From: Acidipropionibacterium thoenii DSM 20276
GTDB lineage: Bacteria > Actinomycetota > Actinomycetes > Propionibacteriales > Propionibacteriaceae
Reading direction: 5' to 3'
NCBI RefSeq assembly: GCF_000423445.1
Contig: NZ_AUHZ01000005.1
Coordinates: 1 to 64,000 of the forward strand
Length of the DNA: 64,000 bases
The position numbers were made by a program, and so were the translations under genes. Positions 19,051 through 28,611 of the stretch are shown here, piece by piece (position 1 is the stretch's first letter; each line of letters begins with the position of its first letter). Under the pieces are notes generated by a model, which made no database searches, was not told the origin of the DNA, and was given only the letters and a program-made list of their open reading frames with translations.

Positions 19051-20090
19051 CGAGGATCCGCCCCGGTGGCGGTGCGCGCCAGCTCGATGGCGGTGCGCAC
19101 CCCCGACGGGTCCCCGCGACGATCGGGGCTCGGTGGGGTGTGGTCCAGCGCCTCCGCTGCCCGGTCGGTGCCGACCCCGGCGGCCAACGCGACGATCGCC
19201 ACCCGGACTCTCCCGTCGGCGGCGAGCAGGGCCGTCCGGGCCTCCTCGGAGCTGGCGCCGGTGGCCTGCTCGACGATCCGGACCATCCGCACTCGCAACT
19301 TCTCATTGGTGGCGACGACATCAATCATGAGATTCGACCAGGTCTTGCCGAGCCGGATCATGGCAGCGGTGGAGATGGCGTTGAGGGTCATCTTCTGGGC
19401 TGTCCCCGACTTCATCCGGGTCGATCCGGTGACCGCCTCGGGGCCGGTGTCGGGCAGGATGGCGACGTCGGCCAGCTCGGCCAGCGGGGCCCTCGGGTTG
19501 GTGGAGATCAGGGCGGTCGGCAGGCCTCGGCGTCTGGCCTCTGCCAACGCCCCGGCGACGTACGGGGTCCGGCCGCTGGCGGCGATGCCGATCACCAGAT
19601 CGTGCTCCCCGGCCTCCTTCAGTTCCGCGGCACCCAGCTCCGGGGAGTCCTCGGCCCCCTCGACGGCCCGCACGAAGGCGCGCTGCCCACCGGCCATGTG
19701 GCCGATCACCTGGTCGGGGGAGATGCCGTAGGTGGGCAGCAGCTCCACGGCGTCCAGGACGCCGAGACGGCCGGAGGTGCCGGCCCCGACGTAGTGCACC
19801 GCGCCACCGGCGGCCAGGGCGGCCACGAAGAGGTCGACGACCTGGCCGATCCGGTCCGTGCAGGCCTGCACCGCGGCGGCCACCCGGGCGTCCTCGGCGA
19901 GGATCTCGGCCACCACCCCGGCGGCGTCCAGCTGGTCGATGTCCAGGGTCCGCTCATTTCGGGACTCGGTGGCCCAGGTGAGCTTCGGGGCTGCCTGGCC
20001 GACTCCTGCCACCAGCGGTGTCGATGCGGTCTCCGGTGTGCCGGAGGGGGTCGAGTGGCTGGCCTGGGGAGGTTCGGCGGAACTGGTCAC
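19047..20090 (-). CDS. murQ: N-acetylmuramic acid 6-phosphate etherase
   Basis: 347 residues from the GTG at 20090, chosen for the AAGGAG site six bases upstream; a longer frame to 20192 lacks one. MurQ cleaves the lactyl ether of MurNAc-6-phosphate to give GlcNAc-6-phosphate, allowing reuse of cell-wall sugar. The SIS domain is clear (VHYVGAGTSGRLGVLDAVEL, IGIAASGRTPYV, GSTRMKSGTAQKM). About 45 residues of Ser/Pro-rich sequence precede the conserved start TWATESRNERTLDID. The gene overlaps a GNAT gene and is divergent from a BadF-type sugar kinase across a 149-base promoter region. Confidence 0.94.
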   Translation of the reverse strand: MTSSAEPPQASHSTPSGTPETASTPLVAGVGQAAPKLTWATESRNERTLDIDQLDAAGVVAEILAEDARVAAAVQACTDRIGQVVDLFVAALAAGGAVHYVGAGTSGRLGVLDAVELLPTYGISPDQVIGHMAGGQRAFVRAVEGAEDSPELGAAELKEAGEHDLVIGIAASGRTPYVAGALAEARRRGLPTALISTNPRAPLAELADVAILPDTGPEAVTGSTRMKSGTAQKMTLNAISTAAMIRLGKTWSNLMIDVVATNEKLRVRMVRIVEQATGASSEEARTALLAADGRVRVAIVALAAGVGTDRAAEALDHTPPSPDRRGDPSGVRTAIELARTATGADPR

Positions 20091-20239
20091 AGGGTCTCCT
20101 TGGGTGGGCTCGGGTCCATATCTTGTCACGGTCCGGCCACCCCATTCGGCGTGCTCAGAACCCCGGTCCGAACACACATCAGCGATGAGCACTGGTGATG
20201 GTGCGGCGGGTCACCGGTACCCTCCTGAGGGTGACGGTG

Positions 20240-21322
20240 ATGGGGATCGATCTGGGCGGCACGAGCACGCTCGCCGAGCTGGCCGACGACTGCGGGGCGG
20301 TGCTCGGGCGCGGTGCCGCCGAGGGGGCGAACCTGAGATCGGCCGGCGGCGGGATCGCCGGGGCGGCGGCGGCTGTCCGGCGCTCTGCCGAGCTGGCCCT
20401 GACCGTGGCGGTGGCCGGCGGCCCCCGGCCTCCCGAGTCCTCGACGCCCACCGATCCCGCGCTCATCGACTCCCCGGACGCTGCCGACCCGACCGCTGTG
20501 CTCGAGCAGGCCGTCACCGGGAAACTCCTTCCCCAGGTCATCGTCATCTCGGCCTCGGGTGCCGGGGCGGCCCGTCACGATGAGGTGGCGGCAGCCTTCC
20601 GGGCGGCCCTGGCCGGGATCTGCGACCGGGTCCATGTCGAGAACGACCTGTCGGCGGCCTTCCGATCGGCCAGCTCCGGGGGCGACGGCTACCTGCTGCT
20701 GTCGGGAACCGGGGCGGTGGCCGGCCGCTACCGAGGAGGGATCCTCGAGCGCCGTGCCGATGGGCTCGGCTGGATCCTCGGCGACACCGGATCGGGGCTG
20801 TGGATCGGCTGGCAGGGTCTTCGTGCCGTCGCCGCCGATCTGGATCGACGCGGCCCGCACACCGAGTTGACCGCTCCGATGGTGGCATCCCTGGAGGTGC
20901 AGCCGGTGACCGGCGACCCCTGCCAGGACTTGGTGCGTCGGGTCGACGAGCTGGCCCCCGCCCAGATGGGCGGTCTGGCGCCGCTGGTGCTGGCGGCTGC
21001 GGCGACCGATGCGGTCGCCGGCCGGATTGCGGAGGCGGCCGCGGAGGCGCTGATCACCAGCCTCGACGCGGTCGTCGCCGACTCCGGGCCAGGACGCAGC
21101 GCGGACCGTCCGGACTCGGCACCCGAGGGCCTCGGCGTGGAGGGGGCGGGCGACGTCCCCCGCGAGGTGGTGCTGGCCGGCGGGGTGCTGGCCCACCAGA
21201 CCCCGGTGCGCGCCGCCGTGCTGGCCGAACTGGGGCGGCGTGGCGGATGGCGGGCCGTCACCGCCGCCGACCCGGTCGTCGGCGCCCTGCGGATCGCCCA
21301 GGACCTCCTCGACGCCGACTGA
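20240..21322 (+). CDS. BadF/BadG-type ATPase, probable amino-sugar kinase
   Basis: 360 residues from the ATG at 20240 (GAGGG eight bases upstream). The ASKHA fold shows the phosphate-1 motif GIDLGGTST, then ENDLSAAF, LLSGTGAVAGRY, GLGWILGDTGSG and LAGGVL. Related proteins phosphorylate GlcNAc, and MurK of clostridia phosphorylates both MurNAc and GlcNAc. Divergent placement next to murQ suggests it makes MurNAc-6-phosphate, the MurQ substrate, from free MurNAc; this is inference. No MurP-type phosphotransferase gene is seen nearby. Confidence 0.8.
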   Translation: MGIDLGGTSTLAELADDCGAVLGRGAAEGANLRSAGGGIAGAAAAVRRSAELALTVAVAGGPRPPESSTPTDPALIDSPDAADPTAVLEQAVTGKLLPQVIVISASGAGAARHDEVAAAFRAALAGICDRVHVENDLSAAFRSASSGGDGYLLLSGTGAVAGRYRGGILERRADGLGWILGDTGSGLWIGWQGLRAVAADLDRRGPHTELTAPMVASLEVQPVTGDPCQDLVRRVDELAPAQMGGLAPLVLAAAATDAVAGRIAEAAAEALITSLDAVVADSGPGRSADRPDSAPEGLGVEGAGDVPREVVLAGGVLAHQTPVRAAVLAELGRRGGWRAVTAADPVVGALRIAQDLLDAD

Positions 21323-21481
21323 GACCACCCTCGGAGCCGCCTCCCGCCGGCCACCGGCGTCCCCAACTCGGGAGTAGGTGCTCCGCCGTCACCACGGCCG
21401 CCCTAGTCTGGTGCCACGGCCGGGTTCACCGGCGCCCGGGATCGGTAGGACAACCCGCGGGGACCAGGGAGGATTACGTAC

Positions 21482-23464
21482 ATGACGTCGCAAGGACCGA
21501 TGCTCTCCCGCCGCGCGCTGGGCCAGGGGACCCTCGGCACCCTCGCCGCAGCCGCCCTGACCGGGTCCCTCTCCGGCTGCAGGAACACCTCCCCCGACAC
21601 CCCCGAGGTGCCCGACGCCGCCACTCAGGTCGCCCGGCAGCTGGCGGCAGGTCTCAGCAAGGGCGACCTCACCGGCGTCCCGGTCGATGACCCGGCAGGC
21701 GCCGCAGACGACATGAAGGTCATCTTCGCCGGGATGGACGGCCTGCACCCGACCACCAAGGTCGCCTCCACCAAGGTCTCCGACGGCGGCTCGGACAGCA
21801 CCTCGAGCACCGTCACCGCCACCCTGGCTCACACCCTCACGCTGGCCGGCCGGACCTGGTCGTTCACCTCCACGGCGCGCATCGTCAACACCAGCAACCT
21901 CTGGAAGGTCGCCTGGGAGTCCACCATCGTCCACCCCCGGCTCACCCCCGCCACCCGGCTCCGCCACACCCGGGAGCTCGGTGAGAGGGCCTCGATCACC
22001 GGCGCCAACGACTCCGACATCGTCGTCAATCACACCGTCCATGACGTCGGCATCGACAAGACCAAGGCCGACAAGACGGCCTGGGCCTCCTCGGCCACGG
22101 CCCTCGCCAAGCTGGTCAAGATCGACCCCAAGGCCTACGCCGCCCAGGTCCAGGGGGCCGGGGACCAGGCCTTCGTGGTCGCGATCACGCTGCGCGAGCA
22201 GGACATCCCCAGAGACGTCGGCGTCATTCCCGGCGCCGCGGTCACCGACCGCGAGCTGCCGTTGGCACCCACCAAGACCTTCGCCAACGGTCTGCTGGGC
22301 ACCGCCGGGCTGGCCAACGAGGAGGACGTGGCACGGGGCAAGGGAGAGATCGAGACCGGCGACGTGGTGGGCAAGTCGGGCCTGCAGCTGCGCTACGACT
22401 CCCAGCTGCGCGGCAAGGTCGGCCACCGGATCGATCTGGTCGCCCGCAAGGGCGCCTCCGACCCCGACGCCACCACCGCCACCACCGGATCCGCACAGCC
22501 GACGCCCTCCCCCTCCTCGGCAGCAGCCCTGCCGGCCAGACTCTTCACCACCCCCAAGACCGACGGGACACCGCTCAGGCTGACCCTCGACCCGACCCTC
22601 CAGTCCAAGGCCGAGACCGCCCTGGCGGGCGCCTCCGGGGTCGCCTGCCTGGTCGCCATCCAGCCCTCCACAGGCGGCATCCTGGCGCTGGCCAACTCGC
22701 AGGCGGCCGGTGCCAACGGATTCGCCAACTACGGCCAGTACGCCCCCGGGTCGACCTTCAAGATCGCCACCACCCTGGCCCTGCTGCGCGCCGGGCTCAC
22801 CCCCGACTCCACCGTCAACTGCTCGTCGACCGTCACCGTCAACGGCCGGACCTTCCACAACTACTCCGACTACGACTCGGCCTTCGCCGGCAGCATCCCC
22901 CTCAAGCAGGCGGTCGCCCAGTCCTGCAACACGGCCTTCATCTCCCAGCACGCCAAGGTCACCTCGGCGACCCTCAAGCGGGCCGCCGCCAGCCTGGGGG
23001 TGGGCACCGACTACGACGCCGGATTCCCCACCTTCTACGGCTCGATCGCCGACACCACCGCCGCCGATGTGCTGGCCTCCGACATGATCGGCCAGGGCGG
23101 GGTGCTGGCCTCCCCGATGGCGATGGCGGGGGTGGCCGCCTCGGTCGCCGCCGGCACGACCGTCGTCCCCTGGCTGATCCAGGGCAGGAAACCGACCCCC
23201 AAGGCCACCTCGCTGAGCACCCGGGAGGTGGCCGGGTTGCGCGAGGTGATGGTCACCACCGTCAAGCAGGGCTCCGGCCGGGTGCTCGCCGGGCTGGCCA
23301 CCGGCGCCAAGACCGGCACCGCGGAGTTCGGCCCGGCGGGCAAGGTGAGAACCCATGCCTGGATGATCTGCTGGACGTCGTCGGTCGCGGTGGCCTGCAT
23401 GGTTGAGGTCGGGGACTCCGGATCGGGAACCGCAGGCCCTATCATCAAGGCATTCCTGTCATGA
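21482..23464 (+). CDS. Class B penicillin-binding protein (transpeptidase) with MecA-type N-terminal domain
   Basis: 660 residues. A twin-arginine-like signal with lipobox (SRRALGQGTLGTLAAAALTG, then SGC near 37) suggests export as a lipoprotein rather than a membrane-helix anchor, which is unusual for a class B PBP. An NTF2-like MecA_N domain occupies about 45-165, a PBP dimerisation region about 170-330, and the transpeptidase domain the rest. Catalytic motifs are complete: STFK near 423, SCN near 480 and KTGTAE near 609. It cross-links peptidoglycan outside the membrane. It overlaps the MscS gene by four bases (ATGA). Confidence 0.92.
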   Translation: MTSQGPMLSRRALGQGTLGTLAAAALTGSLSGCRNTSPDTPEVPDAATQVARQLAAGLSKGDLTGVPVDDPAGAADDMKVIFAGMDGLHPTTKVASTKVSDGGSDSTSSTVTATLAHTLTLAGRTWSFTSTARIVNTSNLWKVAWESTIVHPRLTPATRLRHTRELGERASITGANDSDIVVNHTVHDVGIDKTKADKTAWASSATALAKLVKIDPKAYAAQVQGAGDQAFVVAITLREQDIPRDVGVIPGAAVTDRELPLAPTKTFANGLLGTAGLANEEDVARGKGEIETGDVVGKSGLQLRYDSQLRGKVGHRIDLVARKGASDPDATTATTGSAQPTPSPSSAAALPARLFTTPKTDGTPLRLTLDPTLQSKAETALAGASGVACLVAIQPSTGGILALANSQAAGANGFANYGQYAPGSTFKIATTLALLRAGLTPDSTVNCSSTVTVNGRTFHNYSDYDSAFAGSIPLKQAVAQSCNTAFISQHAKVTSATLKRAAASLGVGTDYDAGFPTFYGSIADTTAADVLASDMIGQGGVLASPMAMAGVAASVAAGTTVVPWLIQGRKPTPKATSLSTREVAGLREVMVTTVKQGSGRVLAGLATGAKTGTAEFGPAGKVRTHAWMICWTSSVAVACMVEVGDSGSGTAGPIIKAFLS

Positions 23465-24372
23465 CCCCACTCCAGATCCCGCTCCACATCCCGGTGCCGC
23501 TGAGGACCTCCATCGTGAAGTCCTTCACGTGGAACTGGCCGAACACCCCCATCAACCTGGCGATCATCATCGCCGCGGCTCTGCTGTTCCGGTGGCTGCT
23601 GCGCCGCGGGATCAACTGGCTGATCGGCTGGATGCTGCGCCGCACCGAGAAGCGGCGGTCCTCCGAGACCACCCACGGCGGCATCGCGATCGGCGAGCTC
23701 ACCGGTCTCAATGCCGAACGGCAGGCGCAGCGCACCACCACGGTGGGCCGGCTGCTGTCCAACATCGGTGTCGCGCTGATCGTGGCAGTCGCAGTGCTGT
23801 GGGGGTTCGACACCGTCGGCATCCGGTTGACGCCGGTGCTGGCCTCGGCCGGTGTGCTCGGCATCGCGCTGGCCTTCGGCGCCCAGTCCCTGGTCAAGGA
23901 CCTGTTGTCGGGTCTGTTCATGATCTTCGAGGATCAGTACGGAGTGGGCGACGTGGTGGAGATCAACGAGATCAAGGGCACCATCGAGGATGTCGGGCTG
24001 CGAGTGACCCGGATCCGCGACTTCGACGGGCTGATCTGGTACATCCGCAATGGTGAGATCACCCAGGTGGGCAACCGCACCCAGGGGGTGGCGACCTCGG
24101 TCACCGACATCACTGTGCACGCCTCGGAGGATCCGATGGTGGTGATGCGGGTGCTCAAGATGGTGATCCGCGAGATCGACCAGGACCCGCAGTTCAGCGA
24201 CTCCCTGCTCGAGACACCGACGGTGCTGGGCGTCACCGACATCACCGGGGACAAGATGACCTTCCAGATCGCCACCAAGTGCGTCGCCCAGACCCAGTAC
24301 GACGTGATCCGGACGCTGCGCCGCAAGGCCAAGGACGCCTTCGACGAGGCCCGCATCCGCGGCGCCTTCTGA
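23461..24372 (+). CDS. mscS: Small-conductance mechanosensitive channel, MscS family
   Basis: 303 residues. Three membrane helices are visible: about 23-48, 95-120 and the pore helix near 125-155 (PVLASAGVLGIALAFGAQSLVKDLLSG), which has the Gly/Ala packing pattern of MscS TM3. The beta domain follows (GVGDVVEINEIKGTIEDVGLRVTRI, IRNGEITQVGN). It opens on membrane tension to release osmolytes. Its start overlaps the PBP stop, linking wall synthesis and turgor protection in one operon. Confidence 0.94.
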   Translation: MTPLQIPLHIPVPLRTSIVKSFTWNWPNTPINLAIIIAAALLFRWLLRRGINWLIGWMLRRTEKRRSSETTHGGIAIGELTGLNAERQAQRTTTVGRLLSNIGVALIVAVAVLWGFDTVGIRLTPVLASAGVLGIALAFGAQSLVKDLLSGLFMIFEDQYGVGDVVEINEIKGTIEDVGLRVTRIRDFDGLIWYIRNGEITQVGNRTQGVATSVTDITVHASEDPMVVMRVLKMVIREIDQDPQFSDSLLETPTVLGVTDITGDKMTFQIATKCVAQTQYDVIRTLRRKAKDAFDEARIRGAF

Positions 24373-24383
24373 GGGATGACGCC

Positions 24384-24575
24384 GTGGCGTGGCAGTGGAT
24401 CTGGATCGGGGTGCTGTTCAGCCTGCCAGTGCTGATCGGGGGCGCCGGGCTGCTGGTGGTGCTGATGGTCAGACCGCTGATGACCGGCCGCCATCGTGGT
24501 TTCGAGGAGGCGCAGCGGCGCGACGAGGGGACCTCGGCCGGGCCGGCTAACCCTCCGACATCGCCTCGGCGATGA
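24384..24575 (+). CDS. Small single-helix membrane protein, unknown
   Basis: 63 residues from the GTG at 24384 with GAGGG eight bases upstream, eleven bases after mscS. One strong helix (about 5-30, IWIGVLFSLPVLIGGAGLLVVLMV) is followed by a charged tail (HRGFEEAQRRDEG). Unknown family. Its 3' end overlaps the convergent glycerate kinase gene by 29 bases. Confidence 0.55.
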   Translation: MAWQWIWIGVLFSLPVLIGGAGLLVVLMVRPLMTGRHRGFEEAQRRDEGTSAGPANPPTSPRR

Positions 24576-25698
24576 GCCTGGTGAGCAGCGTGCGCGCCCC
24601 GGAGATTGACTTGTCAGGATCCGGCTCGATGTCCGACAGCGCCAGGACGCCGTCGAAGGCGTCACGGTCGGCGCCCGTCAGTTCACACAACCCGCAGACC
24701 GCCCAGACCGGCACCCCGGCCTGGCGGGCCATCCGGCGCACCGCGTCGGGGGTCTTGCCCAGCAGGGTCTGATGGTCCAGCCGGCCCTCCCCGGTGATCA
24801 CCAGGGAGGCCTCGCGGATCCGCCGGGCGGCGTCCGACCAGCCGAGCACCACCTCGGCGCCAGGCCGGTAGTGCGCTCCCAGGCACATCAGCGCCCAGCC
24901 GACACCGCCGGCCGCGCCGGCTCCGGGATCGTCGCGGTGGATCACCCCCAGGGCCGGCTCGACGGCCCCTGAGAAGGTCTCCAGGGTCTTGTCGGCCAAC
25001 GCCACCCCATCGGCGTCCATCCCCTTCTGCGGGCCGAAGACCGCAGCGGTACCACTCGGACCGAGCAGCGGGCTGGTGACATCGCAGGCCACGGTCAGCT
25101 CCACCTCGGCCAACCTCGGGTTGAGGTGGGTGAGGTCGACCAGGTCCAGGGCGACCAGGCCGGCCAGGCCGGGCTCGACGTCATTGCGATGGGAGTCCAG
25201 GAAGATCGCCCCGAGGGCCTCGAGCATCCCGGCCCCGCCGTCGGTGCTGGCCGAGCCGCCGATCCCAATGGTGATCGAGGCCACCCCCTCGCGCAGGGCT
25301 GCCGCGATCACCTCTCCCAGACCTCTGCTGGACGCCGTCAGCGCGCGAGCCGGAGTGGGCGGTCCGGAGACCCGGTCGGCGCGTTCCAGACCGCAGCAGG
25401 CCGCCATCTCGATGACGGCGTCGTCTCCTCGGCGGGCCCAGTCGACCTGGGCGAGGTCTCCGGTGGCGCCGTGGCAGCGGGTGGAGACCGAGTGGTAGCC
25501 GGCCGCGATCGCGGCGTCCAGAGTGCCTTCGCCGCCGTCGGCGACCGGGATCGAGACGACCTTGATACCGGGGTCGGCCCGGCGCAGGCCCTGACTGACC
25601 GCCAGGCAGGCCTGACCGCTGGTCAGCGACCCCTTGAACGAGTCGACCGCCACGACCACGCTGCCGGCCTCCGACGCCCCGTCCCTGTCAGATGTCAT
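24547..25698 (-). CDS. glxK: Glycerate kinase
   Basis: 383 residues from the ATG at 25698. It belongs to the GlxK/GarK type, which phosphorylates glycerate to 2-phosphoglycerate in the cytoplasm. Family segments: VVAVDSFKGSLTSGQA at the start, VADGGEGTLDA, GIGGSASTDGGAGMLEALGA, ACDVTSPLLGPSGTAAVFGPQKG and TGEGRLDHQTLLGKTP. An extended frame to 25851 lacks conservation and was not used. The gene converges on the mscS operon and overlaps the small membrane protein gene. Confidence 0.94.
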   Translation of the reverse strand: MTSDRDGASEAGSVVVAVDSFKGSLTSGQACLAVSQGLRRADPGIKVVSIPVADGGEGTLDAAIAAGYHSVSTRCHGATGDLAQVDWARRGDDAVIEMAACCGLERADRVSGPPTPARALTASSRGLGEVIAAALREGVASITIGIGGSASTDGGAGMLEALGAIFLDSHRNDVEPGLAGLVALDLVDLTHLNPRLAEVELTVACDVTSPLLGPSGTAAVFGPQKGMDADGVALADKTLETFSGAVEPALGVIHRDDPGAGAAGGVGWALMCLGAHYRPGAEVVLGWSDAARRIREASLVITGEGRLDHQTLLGKTPDAVRRMARQAGVPVWAVCGLCELTGADRDAFDGVLALSDIEPDPDKSISGARTLLTRLIAEAMSEG

Positions 25699-25880
25699 GG
25701 GGCCAATGCTAGAGGGACAGGGCCCCAGTCGCCGCCGTCCGGCCGCGCCGATGGGCCGACAACGACGTGCCCGGATAAAGCCCTTCTGCCCGGCCGGAGC
25801 CCGTGGACCCCGGCACCGCGCCGATTCCTCGCCAATGGCGGCCGAGGGCATCGCCCCGGGGCCTCGTAGAGTAGTGACTC

Positions 25881-27431
25881 GTGTCCGAGACTCTTGCCTG
25901 CTTGAACCCGACCCCCCAGGAGAGGGGCCTCACTCTGCCTCAACTGCTGGAGCACCGGATATCCCACCTCTTCGAGACCATCCCGCTGGTCGGCGAGCTC
26001 GGCCAGCTGTTCGCCGAGCACGGTCACGATCTCTACCTGGTAGGCGGCTCGGTGCGAGATGCCCTGCTGGGCACCCTCGGCCATGACCTGGACTTCACCA
26101 GCGACGCCCACCCCGACCAGATCGAGGCCCTGCTGCGCACCCGGACCCATGCGGTCTGGGACATCGGGCGGGCGTTCGGGACCATCGGAGCCAATATCCG
26201 GGTGGCCGACGGTGCCGCTGCCGACCCGACAGCTACCGATTCGACCGCCACCGATCAGAGCCCCGACGCCTGGGTGGTGGAGATCACCACCTACCGCACC
26301 GACGTCTACCGGCCCGACTCCCGCAAACCCGAGATCGCCTTCGGGGACTCCATCGACGAGGACCTCATCCGCCGCGACTTCACCGTCAACGCGATGGCCG
26401 TCCACGCCGCCACCCGGCAGTTCATCGATCCCCATGCCGGGCTGGCCGACATCGCCGCCGCGACCCTTCGCACCCCCTTCCCCCCCGAGCGGTCCTTCTC
26501 CGACGACCCGCTGCGGATGATGCGCGCTGCCCGGTTCACCTCCCAGCTCGGCTTCGCGGTCACCGACCCGGTGCGCACCGCGATGACCGGGATGGCCGAC
26601 CGGATCGCGATCATCTCGGCCGAGCGGGTCCGTGATGAGCTGTCCAAACTGCTGCTCACCGACCACCCGCGGGAGGGCCTGGACCTGCTGGTGTCCACCG
26701 GGATCGCCGACCACGTGCTGCCCGAGCTGCCGGCACTGCGTCTTGAACTCGACGAGCACCACCGGCACAAGGACGTCTACCAGCACACTCTGACGGTGCT
26801 CGACCAGTCGATCGCCCTGGAGCGCTCCCGCGGCCACGCCCCCGACCTCACGGGCCGGATGGCGGCGCTGATGCACGACGTCGGGAAGCCGGCGACCCGC
26901 AGGTTCGAGCCCGGCGGGAAGGTGTCCTTCCACCACCACGACATCGTCGGGGCCAAGCTGACCCGCAAACGGCTCAGGGCCCTGGCCTTCCCCGGCCAGT
27001 TCGTCAAGGACGTCGCCAAGCTCGTCGAGCTGCACCTGCGCTTCCACGGCTACGGCGAGCAGGGCTGGACCGATTCGGCGGTGCGCCGCTACGTGCGCGA
27101 CGCCGGCGACCAGCTCGAGCGCCTCCACATCCTCACCCGCGCCGACTGCACGACGATGAACCGCCGCAAGGCCGAGCGACTCGAGTTCGCCTACGACGAC
27201 CTGGAGCACCGGATCGGTGAGCTGCAGGAGCAGGAGGAGCTCAAGTCGATCCGCCCCGACCTGGACGGCGAACAGATCATGGCGATCCTGGGGATCGCCC
27301 CCGGCCCGGTGGTGGGACGGGCCTACAAGTACCTGCTCGACCTACGACTGGACGAGGGCCCCAAGAACGAGCTGGAGGCCGGTGCGGCGCTCAGGGCGTG
27401 GTGGGCCGAGCAGCCGGAGTCGACGAGCTGA
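25881..27431 (+). CDS. cca: CCA tRNA nucleotidyltransferase with HD domain
   Basis: 516 residues from a GTG start. The polymerase head shows DLYLVGGSVRDALLG and the metal-binding DLDF near 75; RRDFTVNAMA and DDPLRMMRAARF are further hallmarks. An HD domain follows (MHDVGKPATR near 333, HHHDIVGAK). The enzyme adds or repairs the CCA end of tRNAs. Ser/Thr/Asp-rich residues near 111-130 form a low-complexity insert. In actinobacteria this gene (often called pcnA) heads the cluster that leads through DUF6049, murJ and sigM to parAB. Confidence 0.94.
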   Translation: MSETLACLNPTPQERGLTLPQLLEHRISHLFETIPLVGELGQLFAEHGHDLYLVGGSVRDALLGTLGHDLDFTSDAHPDQIEALLRTRTHAVWDIGRAFGTIGANIRVADGAAADPTATDSTATDQSPDAWVVEITTYRTDVYRPDSRKPEIAFGDSIDEDLIRRDFTVNAMAVHAATRQFIDPHAGLADIAAATLRTPFPPERSFSDDPLRMMRAARFTSQLGFAVTDPVRTAMTGMADRIAIISAERVRDELSKLLLTDHPREGLDLLVSTGIADHVLPELPALRLELDEHHRHKDVYQHTLTVLDQSIALERSRGHAPDLTGRMAALMHDVGKPATRRFEPGGKVSFHHHDIVGAKLTRKRLRALAFPGQFVKDVAKLVELHLRFHGYGEQGWTDSAVRRYVRDAGDQLERLHILTRADCTTMNRRKAERLEFAYDDLEHRIGELQEQEELKSIRPDLDGEQIMAILGIAPGPVVGRAYKYLLDLRLDEGPKNELEAGAALRAWWAEQPESTS

Positions 27432-27515
27432 GAGGCCGACGGCCGGTCATGGTTCCCGGCCGGTCCGAGGTGTCTGCGCCCCGGACCGCGCACCGAACCC
27501 GTGGCGCCGCGCCCC

Positions 27516-28460
27516 TCAGATCTGGTTCGGGTGGAGGACGATCTTGCCGTGCACGTGCCCCGAGGCCGAGGACTCGAAGGCCTGGCCGAGATCGGCCAGC
27601 GCGAAGGTACCGGCGATGTCGGCGTGCAGCACTCCGTCGGCCGCCAGTTCGGCCAGCTCGGCGAGCTGGGACCCGGAGGGCTTCACCCAGGTCGACAAGC
27701 CGCCGGCCTCGGCGGCGCCGGGATCGGCGATCGAGCCGTGCACCCCGCCTGGCGCCAGCACCGAGGTGGTGACGTCGAGCACTCCGCCGATCAGGTCCAG
27801 CACGATGTCCACCCCGCCGGGTGCGAGCTCGCGGACCCGCTCGGTCAGCCCCTCGCCATAGGCCACCGGCTCGGCCCCCAGCTCGCGGAGCCGCTCGTGG
27901 TTGCGGGCCGAGGCGGTCCCGATCACCCGGGCACCCAGATGCCTGGCGATCTGCACCGCGTAGCACCCGACCCCGCCGGACGCGTTGTGGATCAGCACGG
28001 TGCTGCCCCGTCCGGTGCCGAGCCGGAGCAGGTTCTGGTAGGCGGTCAGCCCGGCCAGCGGAAGAGCTCCGGCCTGATCCCAGTCCAGCCCGGCCGGCTT
28101 GTGGGCCAGGAACTCCATCGGCACCGGGACCAGCTCGGCGAAGGTTCCGTGATGGATCCAGGCGGTCCGGGCGTAGGCCATCACCTCGTCGCCGACCTCG
28201 AATCCCGGGGTGTCGGGGCCCAACTGCTCGATGACCCCGGCGACGTCCCAGCCGGGCACCGCCGGGAAGACGACGTCATAGATGGAGTCCAGCCCCCCGG
28301 ACATCACCTTCCAGTCGACGGGATTGACGCCGGCTGCCATCACCCGCACCAGGGCGAATCCCGGCGGCGTCCTCGGTGTCGGCCGGTCCTCGACCAGCTC
28401 GAGGACCCCGACATCGAGGGTCTTCCCGTTCGCGTACCGGCTGTACTGCTGTGCTCTCAT
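27516..28460 (-). CDS. Medium-chain dehydrogenase/reductase, quinone-oxidoreductase type
   Basis: 314 residues from the ATG at 28460. GroES-like N-terminal domain (VRVMAAGVNPVDWKVMSGG, GWDVAGVIEQLG, VGDEVMAYA) and a Rossmann domain with VLIHNASGGVGCYAVQIARHLGA near 145. Zinc-ligand cysteines are absent, as in NADPH:quinone reductases. Substrate unknown. It sits between the cca and C39-like genes and is transcribed the opposite way, converging on cca. Confidence 0.9.
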   Translation of the reverse strand: MRAQQYSRYANGKTLDVGVLELVEDRPTPRTPPGFALVRVMAAGVNPVDWKVMSGGLDSIYDVVFPAVPGWDVAGVIEQLGPDTPGFEVGDEVMAYARTAWIHHGTFAELVPVPMEFLAHKPAGLDWDQAGALPLAGLTAYQNLLRLGTGRGSTVLIHNASGGVGCYAVQIARHLGARVIGTASARNHERLRELGAEPVAYGEGLTERVRELAPGGVDIVLDLIGGVLDVTTSVLAPGGVHGSIADPGAAEAGGLSTWVKPSGSQLAELAELAADGVLHADIAGTFALADLGQAFESSASGHVHGKIVLHPNQI

Positions 28461-28611
28461 GACGCCACGGTAGTCACCGAAGGCTCTTCTTCCAGCCCTC
28501 ACGCTGCGGGCCGAAGCCGCCCCGACCCGCCTCGGAGTCGCTCCGCCGGCCGCCGGCGAGGCGCCCCGCTCACCCGGGGGTCGCCCCCAGCAGCGCGGCT
28601 ATGCTCCAGCC

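Noticed and set aside
21389-23356. 655-codon minus-strand open frame
   Set aside because: It is antisense to the penicillin-binding protein, is almost all Gly/Arg/Val low complexity and has no family motif; an effect of high GC content.
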